This document shows, one piece after another, positions 10,891-25,267 of a stretch of 64,000 nucleotides of DNA. The DNA is from Ailanthus altissimus (lineage: Eukaryota; Streptophyta; Magnoliopsida; Sapindales; Simaroubaceae): the NCBI GenBank assembly GCA_946807835.1, contig OX327686.1:12338001-12402000 (forward strand), in the 5' to 3' direction. The notes under the pieces were generated by a model. That model was not told the DNA's origin and did not search any database. It saw nothing but the letters and a program-made list of their open reading frames with translations. The position numbers and the translations under genes are program-made. Position 1 is the stretch's first letter. Every line of letters starts with the position of its first letter.

Positions 10891-11619
10891 TTACAAATTA
10901 TGAATCAATGGAGCTAAATAATTCTCTACTCACATCATATAAAATGATCATGAGAGTTAAATATTATTTTGTCTTTATCTCTGTAAAACACATGAAAGAA
11001 GTTAATAGACATGATGTTTTAAGTAATTTTTAAATTAAAAAAATATTTAAATCACTTGAGTTAAATTAAAAGAGTCCAACAACAATTTTTCGCTTAAATT
11101 TATTATCTGAACCTGAAGCTTGATGTACTTTAAATTCCACTCCCATACAATAATTTGTTTGTAAGTCGAACCAAAGATTTACCAAACACAAGTTCCTCTA
11201 ATTCTAATTGTATATCAAAATCACGAAAACCATAAATGAAGCAAAGCAAATATCATGGCCAAGTGAATTTCCATTCAAACTTGGGAAATATAAGTGGTAG
11301 ACCAATACTGAAACAATTAACAATGAACAAAAATAAAGCAACATATTCTCCGTCGGACCTACTTGCCAAATGCGAAAACAAAGTTAATATTATAACTTTG
11401 ATTATATATTTATAAAAATATTTTTTAATTTGTGTATAGCATACGATGAAATATAACAAATACAAAATTGCATGACCTTTCTAAAGGATAAATAAAGATT
11501 AATTACGGATAGCATATGCTTTTGGAATATTCCACGATCACATTTACCGGCCGGGAAGTCAATATTATTCATTAACGAAAAAACAAAGACAACACAAACC
11601 TCTTAAGAAACTCATGAGA
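10891..11619. other. Gene-free AT-rich stretch
   Basis: Some of the left part is probably the remaining LTR of the Tat element. The 70-aa minus frame at 11253-11465 has no recognisable motif. Nothing else could be supported. Confidence 0.4.
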
Positions 11620-12139
11620 ACATACAAATTTTATTAATTATTTTAAAATTGATCAATTATTTATTATTTTTAATTTATACAAATCCGAATTTGTAATTTT
11701 TGTCAACCTGTAATAAAGAGCTAACAAATAAGTCCCTAAAAATTTGTGTAAATGCAAAAAAAAAAAAAAAAATCAACTTTATTAATTATTTTAAATTGAT
11801 CCTTTATAATTTTTAATTTATATAAATTCGAGTTTGTAAATTAAATTTGTTATTTGAAGGATTTGAAGTAAATCCTATTAATATAAATTAATTATCTTTA
11901 TAACAAATAAATTATTTGTATGATAATATAATGTAGGAATACATAATGTATAGCAAAGATATTTCCATATATTAATACAGATTTTATTTGAAAGAGTTGA
12001 AATTAGTCAAAAAATAATTATAAATTCATTACTTGAAAAATTAGAAAAGTTTGTAAAAAAATTTCAAGTTGATCCTATATATGTTAATTTAAATTAAATT
12101 TAAAATTTTCAAATAAATTATATAGTTGAAAGAGTTGAA
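11620..12139. repeat. Degenerate direct repeats, roughly 130-150 bp
   Basis: The phrase TTTATTAATTATTTTAAA..TTGATC followed by TTTTTAATTTATA occurs near 11628 and again near 11780, with a weaker form (TTTCAAGTTGATCCTATATA) near 12062. GAAAGAGTTGAA recurs near 11992 and 12127 and a form of it near 11857. Unit boundaries are blurred by divergence. The block leads into the AT-rich minisatellite. Confidence 0.45.
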
Positions 12140-13870
12140 GTTAGCACGATGAATGTTATAATTTCAATTTCAATAAACATAAAATATTATCATTTTAATT
12201 CTAATTTAAAATTGAAATGCATTAAAAGATATAATTTTAATTCTAATTATATTTCAATTATGTTAAATGTTATAATTACAATTTAAATTTTAATTGCGCT
12301 AAATAATATAATTTCAATTCTAATTTCAATTGTGTGGATGTTATAATTCGAAATCTACTTTTAATTTCAATTAGGTTAAATCTTACAGTTGAAATAAATT
12401 TGAATTGTAATTACGTTAAATATTATAATTCTAATTTCAATTTCGATTTGAATTACGTTAAATATATAATTCAAAATCTAATTTTAATTTAAATTACATT
12501 AAATGTTATAATTCAAAATCTATTTTCAATCTGAATAACATAAGATGCTATAATTTCAATTCCCAGTTCCATTTAAATTTTAAGTACGTTAAATGTTATA
12601 ATTTGAATTAAAATTTAATTTTAGTTTTATGTGAAATGTTATAATTTTAAATAAAATTTTAATTTTAATTTCATTAAATATTATAATTTCAAACCTAATT
12701 TAAATTTAAATTACATTAAATGCTATAATTTGAAATTCAATTTCAATTTCAATTACATTAAATGTTATAATTTCAATTCTAATTTTAATTTCAATTACAT
12801 TAAATGTTATAATTCTAATTCTAATTCTAATTTCAATTTCAATTATGTTAAATATTTTAATTATGCAAATTTCAAATTCAATTAAGTTACGTTAAATGTT
12901 ATAATTTTAATTTCAATTCTAAATCTAATTTCAATTGCAATTTCGCTAAATGTTTATAATTTTCATTTCAATTCTAATATAAATTATGTTAAATATTATA
13001 ATTTCAAGCTCAATTTAAATTTCAATTACGTTAAATGTTATAATTTCAATTCTAATTTCAATTTCTACACAATTTACATTAAATGTTATAATTTTCATTC
13101 CATTTCCAATTTTAATTTCAAGTACGTTAAATATTATAATTATTCAAATTCTATTTTTAATTTTAATTACGTTAAATGTTATAATTATAATTTTAAATTT
13201 TAATTCAATTTTGTAAAATATTATAATTTCAATTCTAATTTCAACTATATTAAATGTCATAATTCTAAATTCTAGTTTAAATTCAATTATGTTAAATGTT
13301 ATAATTCAAATTCTAATTTCAATTTTAATTTCCTTAAATGTTATAATTCCAATGATACGAAGGGTTCAATTACGCAAAATATTATAATTATAATTTCAAA
13401 TTTAAATTCAATTTAAATTATGTTAAATATTATAATTTTAAATCTAATTTCAATTTTAAATTACGTTAAATGTTATAATTTCTTTATTTCTTATTCTAAT
13501 TTTAATTATATTAAATGTTTTGATTCCAAATTCAAATTCAAATTCAATTACCTTAAATGTTATATTTTCAATTCTATTTTCAATTACATAAAATGTTATA
13601 ATTCTAATTCTAAATTTAAATTCAAATTCAATTATGTTAAATGTTATAATTCTAATTCTAATTTTGATTTCAATTTGTTAAATGTTTCAATTCTAATTCC
13701 GATTTTGATTTTAATTATGTTAAATGTTATAATTATAATTTCAATTTCAATTATGTAAATTGTTATAATTCCAATTTAAAATTAAAATTCAATTTCAACT
13801 ATATTAAATGTTATAGTTTCAAGTCTAATTTTAATTTCAATTACGTTAAATGTTATAATTATTCAAATTC
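12140..13870 (+). repeat. AT-rich minisatellite array, orientation 1
   Basis: Dozens of imperfect units share the anchor (AC)GTTAAATGTTATAATT followed by a variable run of TCTAATTT/TCAATTT blocks and ATTACG or ATTATG. Unit length varies from about 30 to 60 bp because the T-rich blocks vary in number. The 112-aa frame at 13420-13758 is a by-product (Asn/Tyr/Phe/Ile-rich repeats). A few stray units lie at about 14085-14190. The same repeat occurs in reverse orientation at 33856-38745. Confidence 0.85.
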
Positions 13871-14811
13871 CTTAATTTTGTATTACAAACCCCATGTAAA
13901 ATATATTTTCTCCACTTTTATGCATTATGCATCAAGTTGTAGATGCGCAATTACTATTTTATATGTCATTACCTTTAAAAACTATGTTCATTGTTTTTGC
14001 ATTTATGACCAACTAAAGTATAGTATATCTCTACTGTTAAAGATTTAAAAGGTGAAGATTTGTCCCAAAGCTTTCTTATTTTTTGAAATGTCAATTAAAT
14101 TTCAATAATGGTAAATGTAATAATGCAATTTCCCATATTAAAATTAATTTTAATAATATTAAATGTTATAATTTTAATTGCACATTGAACTGCAACAAAG
14201 CTGAAATTAAAAATTAAAAAAATATTTTGAATTTGTTATATGTTTTATTACTTGACACACATTGTGTTTGTCTTAACAAACTAATAGATCAAAAATCAAA
14301 TATATAATGTGGGTGACAATAAAGTGTTAGACAATGTTATAAATCGAACAAATTTATGATGGGTGTTAATGGTATGGCAAGGTGCAAGGTTAGGTAGTTT
14401 TTAATAACATGATAATTACTCAAATATTAAGCACTTTGGTGTTAATGTTAACAATACATAAATAACAATGTTCTTGAATTAAAAATTTGGTTAAAATACC
14501 ACCATTTTATGTTAAAAGTTTTGTGAAAAAAATATTTTTTCAGTTGAATTTTTAGCTCTCCCTAAGTTAGTTTAATAGTCAAATTTTCTCAACTTTCATT
14601 GCCACAATTTGATGCTCACTTTCTTCCTTATTGAATTTGTTGCCAACACCTATTGAAAATGAAAACATCAAGTCCACTTAACCATAGTGTGACCCAGTAA
14701 ACTATGTGTTAACGACGTGTACTCTCTTGGTTGGGTTTTCACCCGACTATAAACCCGCTTATTGACCTGCCAATGGTAATTACCCATTCTCTTCAAAATT
14801 TGATAACTATT
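13871..14811. other. Gene-free flank of the copia insertion
   Basis: No gene seen. It contains stray minisatellite units near 14085-14190. CTATT at 14807-14811 is the left target duplication of the copia element. Before that insertion this stretch was continuous with 30225 onward. Confidence 0.5.
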
Positions 14812-17105
14812 TGTTGAATTGAGCATGTGATTTACGAGGGTATATATAATTTCAAAATTTTATAATACGTAGCAGAAGCATGTTAACAAAATATACTCAA
14901 TTAATACAATTAAACACATAAATCACATATATGAATATGTATAACTGTTATACAAAATGTATAAATGATGAACAATTGTGCTAAAATAACAAGTAAAAAA
15001 CATTTACCTAATGAAGGTGGCTTTACAAAACTTCAAGTCATCCAATTTTTCAAGTGAAGAGCTCACCTTAAAGTGTATTTTTGAACAATTCTAATCCATA
15101 ATGGTTTGGTAGAATTATGGAGCTAGAATAGTAAATTTGATTTAGAATATTCAGCAACATATATTCAAACTCTTTGAATACAAATATTTGTTTCTAAAAT
15201 GGAGATGATAAATATTTGCATACAACTCTTGTATAATTCTTGAAAACAATTTTCATGGGATAATTATTTTGAACAACTCTTATCTAAAATCAATTTTTCT
15301 TTCTCCATTTTCATTTATACATAATAAACATTCATGAGAAAAGAAGAAGAGATGTTGCATTTGTTTTCTCAACCATTGAAAGAACCAAAATAACTCTCTT
15401 TGTAAAATGAATGAAATAATTTATTCATTTTGCTTTTCCAACATCATCATCTCAATGTCCTGCCATTATCATGCCTTAATGGAATTCATTGATGGCCATT
15501 AAAAAAGTACTCTATTACAATTAATGGTTGGTCCATCTTTTAATTAATTAACAATTTATTTAATTTAATGGCCAACAAAAATTTAAATACCTAATCTTTA
15601 TATTACTTAATTATTTTGAATGGCCAGCATATGGTCCATTATCATAAATGCATTTATTATTATATTATCTAATATTATTTAATTTAATTATTTAAAATAA
15701 TTTTAAAAAATTACTTTTATCTTATTTTTACTACCAAAGTTAATTGATAAATTTAACATAAAAATAATTCATAGACCAGATTGTGCCACTTATCAACATT
15801 TCATTTATTAACAACTCTTGTTAACTAATTAAATGATGTATTTAACAATTAAATCTTAACAAATGCACATCTCGAGAGATTCCGAAACAATTATCCAATT
15901 TGTTAGAATTTAATGGATCGAATTATTCAATCCAGTGTGCTACCCCAGTGCGTAACAAGTACACTTTATATTGTGAGACTCACTAGGTCCACGCTCGATT
16001 TGTCATGTGGAGTTCCTCTATATGACTGTGAATGATGCCCCACACACACGTTACAGATATTACAAAGTAGAGCGTTAGACCATACAAGTTGAGGTTATAA
16101 CATATTCGTATAATTCTTCTGTCATTTATATCCTGGAAGAACAGAGATAAAGATCATCACCATTAAATCTCTATTTGCTCAACCACGAACTTATCTCCAG
16201 ATTTATATTTCCAAAACATAATATCCACAAAGACTTTTGTGATATTGTTTATCCATACGAAATATATTTTTTGGAGTTTATACTTGTGGCTATAAAACTT
16301 TCTAAAATACAATTTCGGAGCATCAGGATATACAACTCACTCATATGAGCTGATGGATCCCTTATTTACACACACCAAACTTTATGAGCATCAGACCATA
16401 CTCAATGACACCTAGCGGTCAGACCATGAAAGGTTTCTAACATGTGTGGAACCAAAGTATGGTAGATCACTCACAAGCCCACCGTGGCACTCAGGTTAAT
16501 GGACCACAAATACTACTCAACTTAAAAGATCTTCCATTGACGGCTTTATGAGATGTCTATTAGAGATTCTCGTGAGTCTGTTTTATACCCAGTCCTTACT
16601 GAATACCTGTATTTATATACGAGCTTCCACTAAGTTTATGGTTTGTTAAGACTAACCATCTGGATTATCTAGATATAGAAATACACTAATCTATATTAAT
16701 AGGTTTCACCGATAAACTCGCATCGATGAAATTGGATCAGAAATATAGTGTTCGAGAATATACTTGCATAATGACATTTCTTAGCATCATCTGCAACTCT
16801 TTATAGCTATGTTATTACTAATATATTCTCAGGTCTTTGTTCTATTTCAGACAAAGCTCTAACTCCTTAGATTTTGCTAACTCTTAAAACTTATAACTTT
16901 TAGTGTTGCTAACTCTTAGTGCTGATTTAAACTCCTTTACACCAGATCTAAACTCCTTCAAATCATACAATGCCTGAAACATTACAAGCATCTTACCATT
17001 TAATAATTAATAATATTAACAATTTTATTAGAAATGATAATTGTATAAATACTATAATTAAATATTTATATATGATGGGATAGCACGTAAGCACAAATTC
17101 CAATA
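14812..17105 (-). repeat. 3' LTR of the copia element
   Basis: Plus-strand start TGTTGAATTGAGC at 14812, matched by TGTTTAGTTGAGTG at 25764. About 2,294 bp, and the partner LTR without its insertion is about 2,306 bp. The half near 15900-17000 contains a block shared with the other LTRs of this window (for example GGTCAGACCATGAAAGG near 16418 and ACACACACGTTACAGATATT near 16040). The inner end is degenerate (CCAATA in place of an ACA end). Confidence 0.8.
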
Positions 17106-17125
17106 ACTCCCATTTGTTCTAGTGC
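17106..17125 (-). other. Polypurine tract of the copia element
   Basis: Minus strand reads CTAGAACAAATGGGAGT immediately before the 3' LTR, close to the usual plant copia form of a CAAGTGGGAGA-type run. Confidence 0.6.
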
Positions 17126-17389
17126 CACTCATGACGATATTTTATACCCATTAACTATATATATTTCTCAAAGACTTTAAGAGTTAAGACTTTAGATAGT
17201 AGGTCTGTTATAATATATAAGGATGTTTCTTAGATACTTTTACATCTCTAATAGCCAAGATCTTTCTAATTTTATGGTATTAAGAATCCACGTAATGTGT
17301 TTTATGGTTTCTTAGCTTGAGCAATTACCTTATTATTATTGCATTATAGTGGGATAAGATTTATTGAGCTTGAAATTTATTCTAAGCTC

Positions 17390-17780
17390 AGCAACTAACT
17401 TAAATATCATAGATATTCTTTTGCAGACTTCTCAAGCTACAATATATTCTACCTCTAAGGTAGAATTAAATGTAGACATTTGAATTATACTCATTTAACT
17501 AGTTGTGGTACCGATGAGAAGAAATACATAATCAGATGTAGATTATCTATCATCTGGATCAGACTGGAAGTCCGAATCTGTGTATTCTCTCATTTGTAAG
17601 TAGCTTTCTCCATAAGTTAGAAACTTACCTTCATACCTCTTAGATATAATAGGATATGTTTCATGACCATTTAATGGTTGATACCTATATTAGACCGATA
17701 CCTGCTCATAATACTTACAGCCATTAAGATGCAGGTCTCGTATATAACATAGTATATATTATGCTACCTCTAACAGATGC
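17390..17780 (-). pseudogene. copia RNase H segment, decayed
   Basis: Minus-strand frames give IPYASVRGSIIYTMLYTRP (linker before RNase H; family form PYASAVGSLMYAMLCTRPD), then MSRYRSNIGINH, MKHILLYLRGMK, then YTDSDFQSDPDD and STSDYVFLL. These are the RNase H hallmarks (YTDADFAGDPDDRKSTSGYVF type). Stops and two frameshifts interrupt it. RNase H would have removed the RNA strand during cDNA synthesis. Confidence 0.75.
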
Positions 17781-17839
17781 ATATGGTATGCTAGACACTC
17801 TAACAATTTCATCTTTATCCTGATGATACTTTTTTTTAC

Positions 17840-18400
17840 AAAGATGGCTGTCATGTCTGAAATGTACATCAATTGTCTCACAGTTATTAAAATTATACAT
17901 TTTGAAGACTTCGTCTATGTAAGAGATTGTGAGAGTCCTTACAACCTCCTAACTCTATATCTATAAAACTTTATACCTATTATATAGAAAGTCTTTACCA
18001 AATCTTTTATAGAGAAGTTCTTACTCAAATATCTCTTAACTGAATGACTTGTAACATACCATAATTGTTTCTGACAATGAGTATGTTATATATAAAGAAT
18101 TAGAAAGATAATTTATGCTCCTATTGCACTTTTTGAACACAAGTTTTCTCTTTGTTCTTAATGAAATCAGACTCTCTGATTACCTAAGCAAAACAAAGAC
18201 TTTAGCATGCTACAATATCCAACAAAATTTGAATCAACTTTAGCATGAATTTTGGTGAAAAGTTTCCTTATGAACGATCCCAGATTGTTGAAGGTAACTT
18301 TTACACCAATTGGCCTTTGAAGGTTTCTACTTCTAATTAGGCTTATACCTTTGATGCGTAAACTCATTTACTACCAATAGGAGCAATTTCTACTTAAAGT
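17840..18400 (-). pseudogene. copia reverse transcriptase segment, decayed
   Basis: Minus-strand pieces in order: RNLQRPIGVKVT near 18300 (family form PIGCKWVFK), FLILYI near 18090 at the place of the catalytic YVDD box, which is lost here, and ISYIDEVFKMYNFNNC near 17890 (family form YIEKVLKRFNM). The YVDD loss, stops and frameshifts make it inactive. The 66-aa minus frame at 18167-18367 is the longest open remnant. Confidence 0.7.
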
Positions 18401-18949
18401 ACAATAAAATCCTAGACTTGATTGTCATGCTTAGAGTCAATTTCAAATTTTATAGCATCTTATCATTTTCTTTAAACAATGTCTAACATAGTCTTTTTAT
18501 AAGTTATAGGATCATTTTCTTCAACTAAGGAAATATCAAGAGCACCTTTCATGTATCAAACATACCTAATTGGTAGCTTTGATATTCTTTCTGACCTACC
18601 AAAAAGTGTATTAAAAGTATTTCACTCAATTAACTTTTAGGTTCCATTGTCGGTTCATTTTCATCTTGATTGACTTTATGAAGTTCAATCTTTTACAATC
18701 CTCACGACCCATGAGAAACTATTTCTCTAGAAAATAGTATTATGAGTAACGTATATATTTCAATCCTCTAGATTATTGAACTGATATCCTATTGAATATC
18801 TAGGATATTTAATGGACTGATACTTGTACCCTTTGGGTACAAGTATATCCTATTGCATAACTCTTATATAAGTAGGATAACCCAAATCTTAACATACTTA
18901 AGACTCGATTTTTTTCATTCTATATTTTATATGTAGTAAAAGAAATAAC

Positions 18950-19490
18950 TTACGATGGAACTTTGTTCAATAAGTGAGTAGTAGTTTCTAAAGCATAACC
19001 CTATAAATATTTTTAAAAGATCAGTGAAGCTTAACATTGATCGAATTATATTTGATAAAGTCTGATTTCTCCATTTCAAAACACATTCATGTTAAAGAGT
19101 GCCAGGAGAACTATATTGAGCTAAAATCTCATTCTTCATTAAATAACCTGTGAATTTACTGCTCATGTATAAATAACATCAATCTGATCGAAGGTGTTCA
19201 ATATACATAGTGGTTTGTTTCTTTACTTTTAGTCGAAATTCTTTAAACACTTGAAAAACCTTCGACCTGTGTTTCTTAGAAACACATGTCCATATCGTAA
19301 AAAATTACGATAAAAACAACGAAGTATTCAAATACTCTAGTGGCGGTATGATTCATTAGATTATATATATTACTATGTAATAGTTGTAATGAATCAATGG
19401 CCTGGTGTTCAACACTTATATAAGAATTTGGTCAACTTTCCTTGAATATAGGATTTATAAACTGGACAATATTCTATGGCCAGATCAAGT
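18950..19490 (-). pseudogene. copia integrase core, decayed
   Basis: Minus strand reads LHSNIYNLMNHTATRVFEYF near 19380 (family form HTDVCGPM..T..G..YFVTFTDDYSRY), followed by a stretch matching the DDE core: KSKETNHYVY, HLRSD-like and QYSSPGT-like phrases down to SFTD near 19030. The first and second catalytic Asp positions are degraded. Plus-strand frame 19405-19632 is its antisense shadow. Confidence 0.7.
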
Positions 19491-20522
19491 ATTTAACCAT
19501 TCTCAACCAGACGGAATAGTCGTCTCACGCCTATATGACCTAATCTCTTATGCCACAATTCGTTATTATTCAAAGTTCTCGATCTACTATTTATTTTGTT
19601 CACCTATATATTTTAATGGCTATTGTATCTAGATATAATGGTTATTCATTAACTGACATTCAGTTAGCAAAATATTATCATTATCATATAAATATGATGA
19701 ACTATTCCTAATGTATTTATGATAATCCTCTTTGTCTAATACGGGAGTAATATATTTTGCCTAATAATGTCTAGCACAAAATTATCAATTATACAACAAA
19801 ATATTTTACTAGAATAGAGAAGTGACTTAAAAGTCCTAACAACTACTATAATTAGGTAATCTCCATTGTCTATGTGAAGCTGTACTTCTCTTTTCATAGC
19901 TTTCTAGCATTACTTAAATTATGCAACACCTTATAGATGTGAGAAGGACAAGCGGTATCTCATACCCCTACACTTCTTCATATCATATGCATATAAAATA
20001 TCAATGATTGGTAAATAGATATTTAAGAGGTCTATCTTTTCTAAATTAAGGTTCCTTAAATAGCAACGCTTACTATTTTAAACCTTATTATAATGGAAAC
20101 ACTTTTCATTGTGATATTCTCTATACGTGTTTTAGATAAATTAAATAAATTTTAGATGGAATATAATACTATCTGTACATCTCATGTGCAAATGCTTCCA
20201 CTGAAGATTATTAGATAGGTCAGGATATATGATTTGATTCTCAAATTATTTTTAATCATTTTCTAATAAGCTTCCATCTTTTTTCATAAGACATTATCAT
20301 AAGCACCTATTATATTATCGATTGATCAATGATATATCTTTGTATTCTTATTAATCTAGAACAATTATTAGATTTATAAGAAGGTCTAAAAATTTATTGG
20401 TACCCTATAGTTTGTGTGCCTAGATTAAGTATATTAACGGATTGCTTATAGTCATCTTATCTCTATATGACACTAACCTTATCACTATAAGATAAAATTA
20501 GAGATGTTTAGCGAAATATTTC
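19491..20522 (-). other. copia interior, gag to integrase zinc-finger region, unreadable
   Basis: By position this should hold gag, protease and the integrase zinc finger, but I could not recover a convincing motif. It ends at 20522 where the gypsy LTR begins. Confidence 0.4.
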
Positions 20523-23500
20523 TGTCACGCCCCAGACCCAAAAGATCTGACACACGACATAACTTACACTCATTCAATAATTTGCACTCATAATTAATAT
20601 TGTATAAAATTTTAGACTTAAATTCAACATAGGAATCCTTAGCAAGTTGTTAGTAAGTTCACCACAAAGTTCTACCCATAACCATACTTGGTGAAATATA
20701 AACCAAATACATAAGTATTTATTTAATAGGGACAAATTAAATATCTTAAACCATGTGTCCACAAATGAAACACTCATCGACCTAGCAACTTAGAGAACCC
20801 ATGGGACAACAGAAGCATTGTCAAATCCGCTAAGCACACATGTACCTTATTTACCTAAAATCACCATAAAATATAATAAATATAAAACTCAGTAAGCATA
20901 CTAGTTTTTCATGTACCAAAATAAAAATACATATATATACACAATGCATATGTATGATATGCCGTGATAAATCAAAATCATAATCTCATCAAATCACATG
21001 TCAAGTAAGCACTTACACATTCTTTCAAAATATATAATAGGAATACCATCACTCAACTACTATTTAGTAGGACTTTCATATCACATATCATATAATGAGC
21101 CAAATGTCACCCGTCGATGACATACCGTATGAGAGGAATAGCATAAGTGAGGTTTAAGTTACATATATCTAACGCTCATATCTGAAGGTAAGAGCCAAAC
21201 TCTCACCTTGATCATCAGTGAATCCTCTCACATGCACCAATACACTACCACACGAATGTGATGACTTATGTTTTCTTTAAGTACCAATAGGATCCTCCCT
21301 ACATATGGAACACATAACTGTTGAGAGTTGATTATTCATGGGTGTTTGCATGTGAATTTTGTGTTTAACAACAATATATACATATCTCATACATATAATC
21401 ACGCAGCGAAAGCTTACAATATTGCAGTAAACACAATCATTACTTATTAAATGAATTAATAGAAACGAAATTGAGAAATAACCCTTGAAGCCTTTGGATG
21501 GAAATTGCTGAAGTCCATCGAAATGTTATCTTTGATCAATTTTAGTAATCAACAATGGTGGGTTTGATTATCTAGAATGACAGCTTTTGATCCAGCAGAA
21601 GTTTAACAACTTAAACTTGTGTTCTTGATTTTTTTTCTTTTGATTAACACTTAATCAATTAATCAAAACCTATTTTGCTAAATTGGTTTTATTTCCTTAT
21701 AAAAGAAAATTTTGAATTCAACAACTTGAATCCAATAATTAGAAAACAATTTCTCTTTTCTCTCTTTGTAATAGCTCGGCAAATTTTCAACAAAATGAAA
21801 TTTAACAAACTTTATGAATTTAATTACATTTGTCTTATTTATACAAATGAATTTAATTTTATTTTATAACACTTAATTTCACTTACTTTCAATTTGCATT
21901 TAACCTAACCTAATCCTACTTAACTCTTAACTCTAGTTAGGTTAAATGAACATTTAAATATTCTAACTATAGTTAACACTTAATTCTAGTTAGGTAAAAG
22001 AACATTTAAATATTTTAACCATAATTAACTAACTTAACCATGGTTAGGTTAACTTTTACTTAACCATTATGTAAAGTTAATCTAACTTAACCATATGGTT
22101 AACTCTTAATTATAGTTAAACTAAATTATTTATTTAACAATTAAATAAATAAATATTTATTTGAATTATTTAATAATTAAATAATCATTAAGTGAAATTA
22201 TATTTATATTCTTACTAGGTTACCAAGTTAACTTAAAGTGGGTCCCACCATTTAACCAAATACTTTAATTAACTTAACCTTAGTAAATTACTGAATTTTA
22301 CTGTATTGAACTATTCAATACAGTACGTTGCCCAAGTGCTCAAAGAGTACATTTCATATTGGGACTTTCTAGATCCACGCCCTATTCATCAAATTGATTG
22401 ATGCCCCACGCACACGTTACGGATATTACAAATTAGCGCATTAGACCATACATGTTGAGGTTACTATATATTCGTATAATCCTTCCGTCATTATATCCTG
22501 GATGAGCGGGATATAGATCATTACCATCAAATTCCGATAATTTCATCAGTTACTTTATCTCCAGATTCGTATCTTAATGAATAATATACGCAAACACTTT
22601 TGCTATAATGTTCAAACCTGTAGGAAACTCTTTTCTTAAGTTGATTGCTTACGGCCATAAGACTTTACAAGATACAATCTCGAAGTCTCAGATATACAAC
22701 CCATATATGTGAGCTGGTGGATCCCATATCTACGCACACTAAACTCCATGATCATCGAACCATATCCAGCGACACGTAGAGGTCAGACCATGAAAGGTCT
22801 CTGACATACGTGGAACCAAAGAATGGTGGATTTCCCACAAGTCCACCATGGCGCTCAAGTCGAAGGACTACAAATACTACTCAACTAGAGAAGACCTTCC
22901 TCGGTTTCATAGGATATCTATTGGGGTCCTCGTGAGTCTGTTCAGTATTCAGTTCTAATTGAATACCTGTATATCTATATGAGTTTCAACCAAGCTTATG
23001 GTTAACTAAGAATAATCATCTATACAATACAGATATAGACATACACTAATCTATATTATTGTGTTTCACCGATAGACTCTCATTGGTGAACGTAGATCAG
23101 GAACTCTTTATTTAAGAAGATACTTAAATAATGACATTTCTTAGTATCTATTGCAACTCTTTGCAACTATATCATTACTAATAGATTCTTAGGTTTTTGT
23201 CACATTATAGATAAGGTTCTAACTATTTAGATCTCGCTGGCTATTATAACCTGCTAACTCTTAGCATTTATAACTATCAATTTGGCTAACTCTTAACCCT
23301 GGTCTAAACTTCTTTAAACCAGATATGAACTTATTCAGATCATATAATGTCTATAATTTTACAAGCTTATTTACCATTTAATAAAGGTTATTAGCGATTT
23401 AATAAAATATTCATTGCATAAATATTACAAAATTAAATATTCATACAAACAAGGATGGCGCATAAGTACAAACCCTAACAATAACATATACCAATCCCAA

Positions 23501-25267
23501 AGAAAATGCCATATATAAAGGCTCCATAAATCACAAAGGTGCCTACTAAATAAATAGTGAGTTCAAACATCCTTAAAACATAAAATGCATCTCATGGACA
23601 TTTTCCACTTCAAAAGTTTCTTTGTTAAACACATTTCATTTTGAAAGCTCACTTTCATAAACACATGTATATTCATGCTCACATTCATAAACATATGTCT
23701 TTTATATTTTATATCAAATATACTTTGGCATAACATAATTATATTTCTAAGTACATTTACAAAATCATACATAAACAATTACTATATTTATTGTGATTTC
23801 AGTAAAAGTCTAGTATACTTACCTCTTAGCACTTTAGGGTACAAGGCTTAATTCTCCTTAACCTATCAATGGAGATTAATCCTTTCATAAGCCTCACAAT
23901 TCACACAAAACACTTTAAATAGCTTACAAAATTATATATATTACACTTATCACATTGAATTGGTCTAATTACTTGGTTTCTCAAAACCTGTCATTCTGAC
24001 CACTTACACTTAACACAATTTTCTTATACATCAAATGATGTCCAAATACTCCAAATTAGAATATATCATTCTTAACTCATATATCCTTCTTATATATGAA
24101 TATTATATCATCATTCCTATACAATCTATTTCATAAACACCATCAAATCCAAACTATTATCCTGACAAGATCAAGATATTTACTGAACAGTATTCAATCT
24201 CTCAATTTTATAAAATCATATACTAACTAAAAAATTATAAAACTACCTCATAATTACTTTTGACACATATCTCAATCAATGGTAAATATTTCACTTCAAA
24301 ATCCTTACCAAAAGTATTTTAAAACTATTTTATTCCATAACTTTAAAAATCTGTTAACAAAATACTGTAATGAGCTGATACACTTTAGAAAACCATAACA
24401 ATTTAATCACATTGATCTAAACTCTCAATTTTGAATATATCATATTAGACATATAAATTTATCATCTTTCAGAAATTTGTAATTTTTGAAGACCATTCAA
24501 CAGATCAAAAATTATTTGTCACTGTATCATACTTTTAACACAGGAAATTTATAGAATTTCAGGGTTATTTTGGTAAATTCAATTTATGAAATTTTTAATC
24601 GATTAAAAGTCTCAAATGATCCTAGATATGTTTAGTTTCATATTCTCAAAGTTCAAAAACCAGAATCGAAGTACAACAATTTATAAAATTCTCAGATCAA
24701 GAGACTATCAAGTAGAAATTCTGCAATTCATCATGATTTATCAAGTTATCTACATAATCATCATCAATTCTTAATATATCTTACAAAATCCACATCAAGT
24801 CCTCAATTGTACATATTTTTAGAAATTAAAACTTAAATAAATTAACTTAATTAACATCAATAAATTGAGAAATAGTTATGATATACCTCTTAAAACTCAA
24901 ATTTTCAATTTCTTCTTCTTCTCTTTCTCTCCTCTCTATTTCTCTATTTTCGCTCTCTAAAGGGATGGATCGAACCAAAAATGAGTAAATTAGGGTTTAA
25001 AATGTGTATTTTTATACTAAGAGGCTAACTTTTAGTATTTATAAATTAACCCCTAAAACTTTTAAAGTATTATAATTTGGTCCCTACAATAAATCTAAAG
25101 TCTTACAAATAAACCCAATACTAATAGTATGCCCTTAATCTATACAAATAATACTAATAATAGCACATAAATTAAGTATCATCCACATACAAATAAAATA
25201 TGAATATTATATATATATATATATAAATATTTATTCTTTTCGGTGTTGGATAAGTGGTTACTATAAT
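20523..25267 (-). repeat. Ty3-gypsy LTR inserted in the copia interior, split by a solo LTR
   Basis: Plus-strand start TGTCACGCCCCAGACCC at 20523 is the usual end of a plant gypsy LTR (element sense ...GGGGCGTGACA). The other edge is set by the typical 3' pol end and PPT just beyond it (see next entry). Without the solo LTR at 21319-23480 it is about 2.58 kb. No 5-bp target duplication could be seen because the copia-side boundary at the right is unclear. Short frames in it have no motif. Confidence 0.6.
21314..23485 (-). mobile_element. Solo LTR (21319-23480) with perfect ATAAC target duplication
   Basis: ATAAC at 21314-21318 and 23481-23485 flanks a 2,162-bp sequence starting TGTTGAG and ending CCCTAACA: LTR-like ends with no interior, hence a solo LTR left by unequal recombination. 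It is related to the LTR at 26478-28622 (same ends, same block with ACGTTACGGATATTACAAA-like and GGTCAGACCATGAAAGG words). It sits in the gypsy LTR, so it is younger than that insertion. Confidence 0.85.

Noticed and set aside
12140..13870. CRISPR-like spacing of short repeats
   Set aside because: Units are imperfect, spacers are themselves the same AT-rich words, and the genome is eukaryotic; this is a minisatellite.
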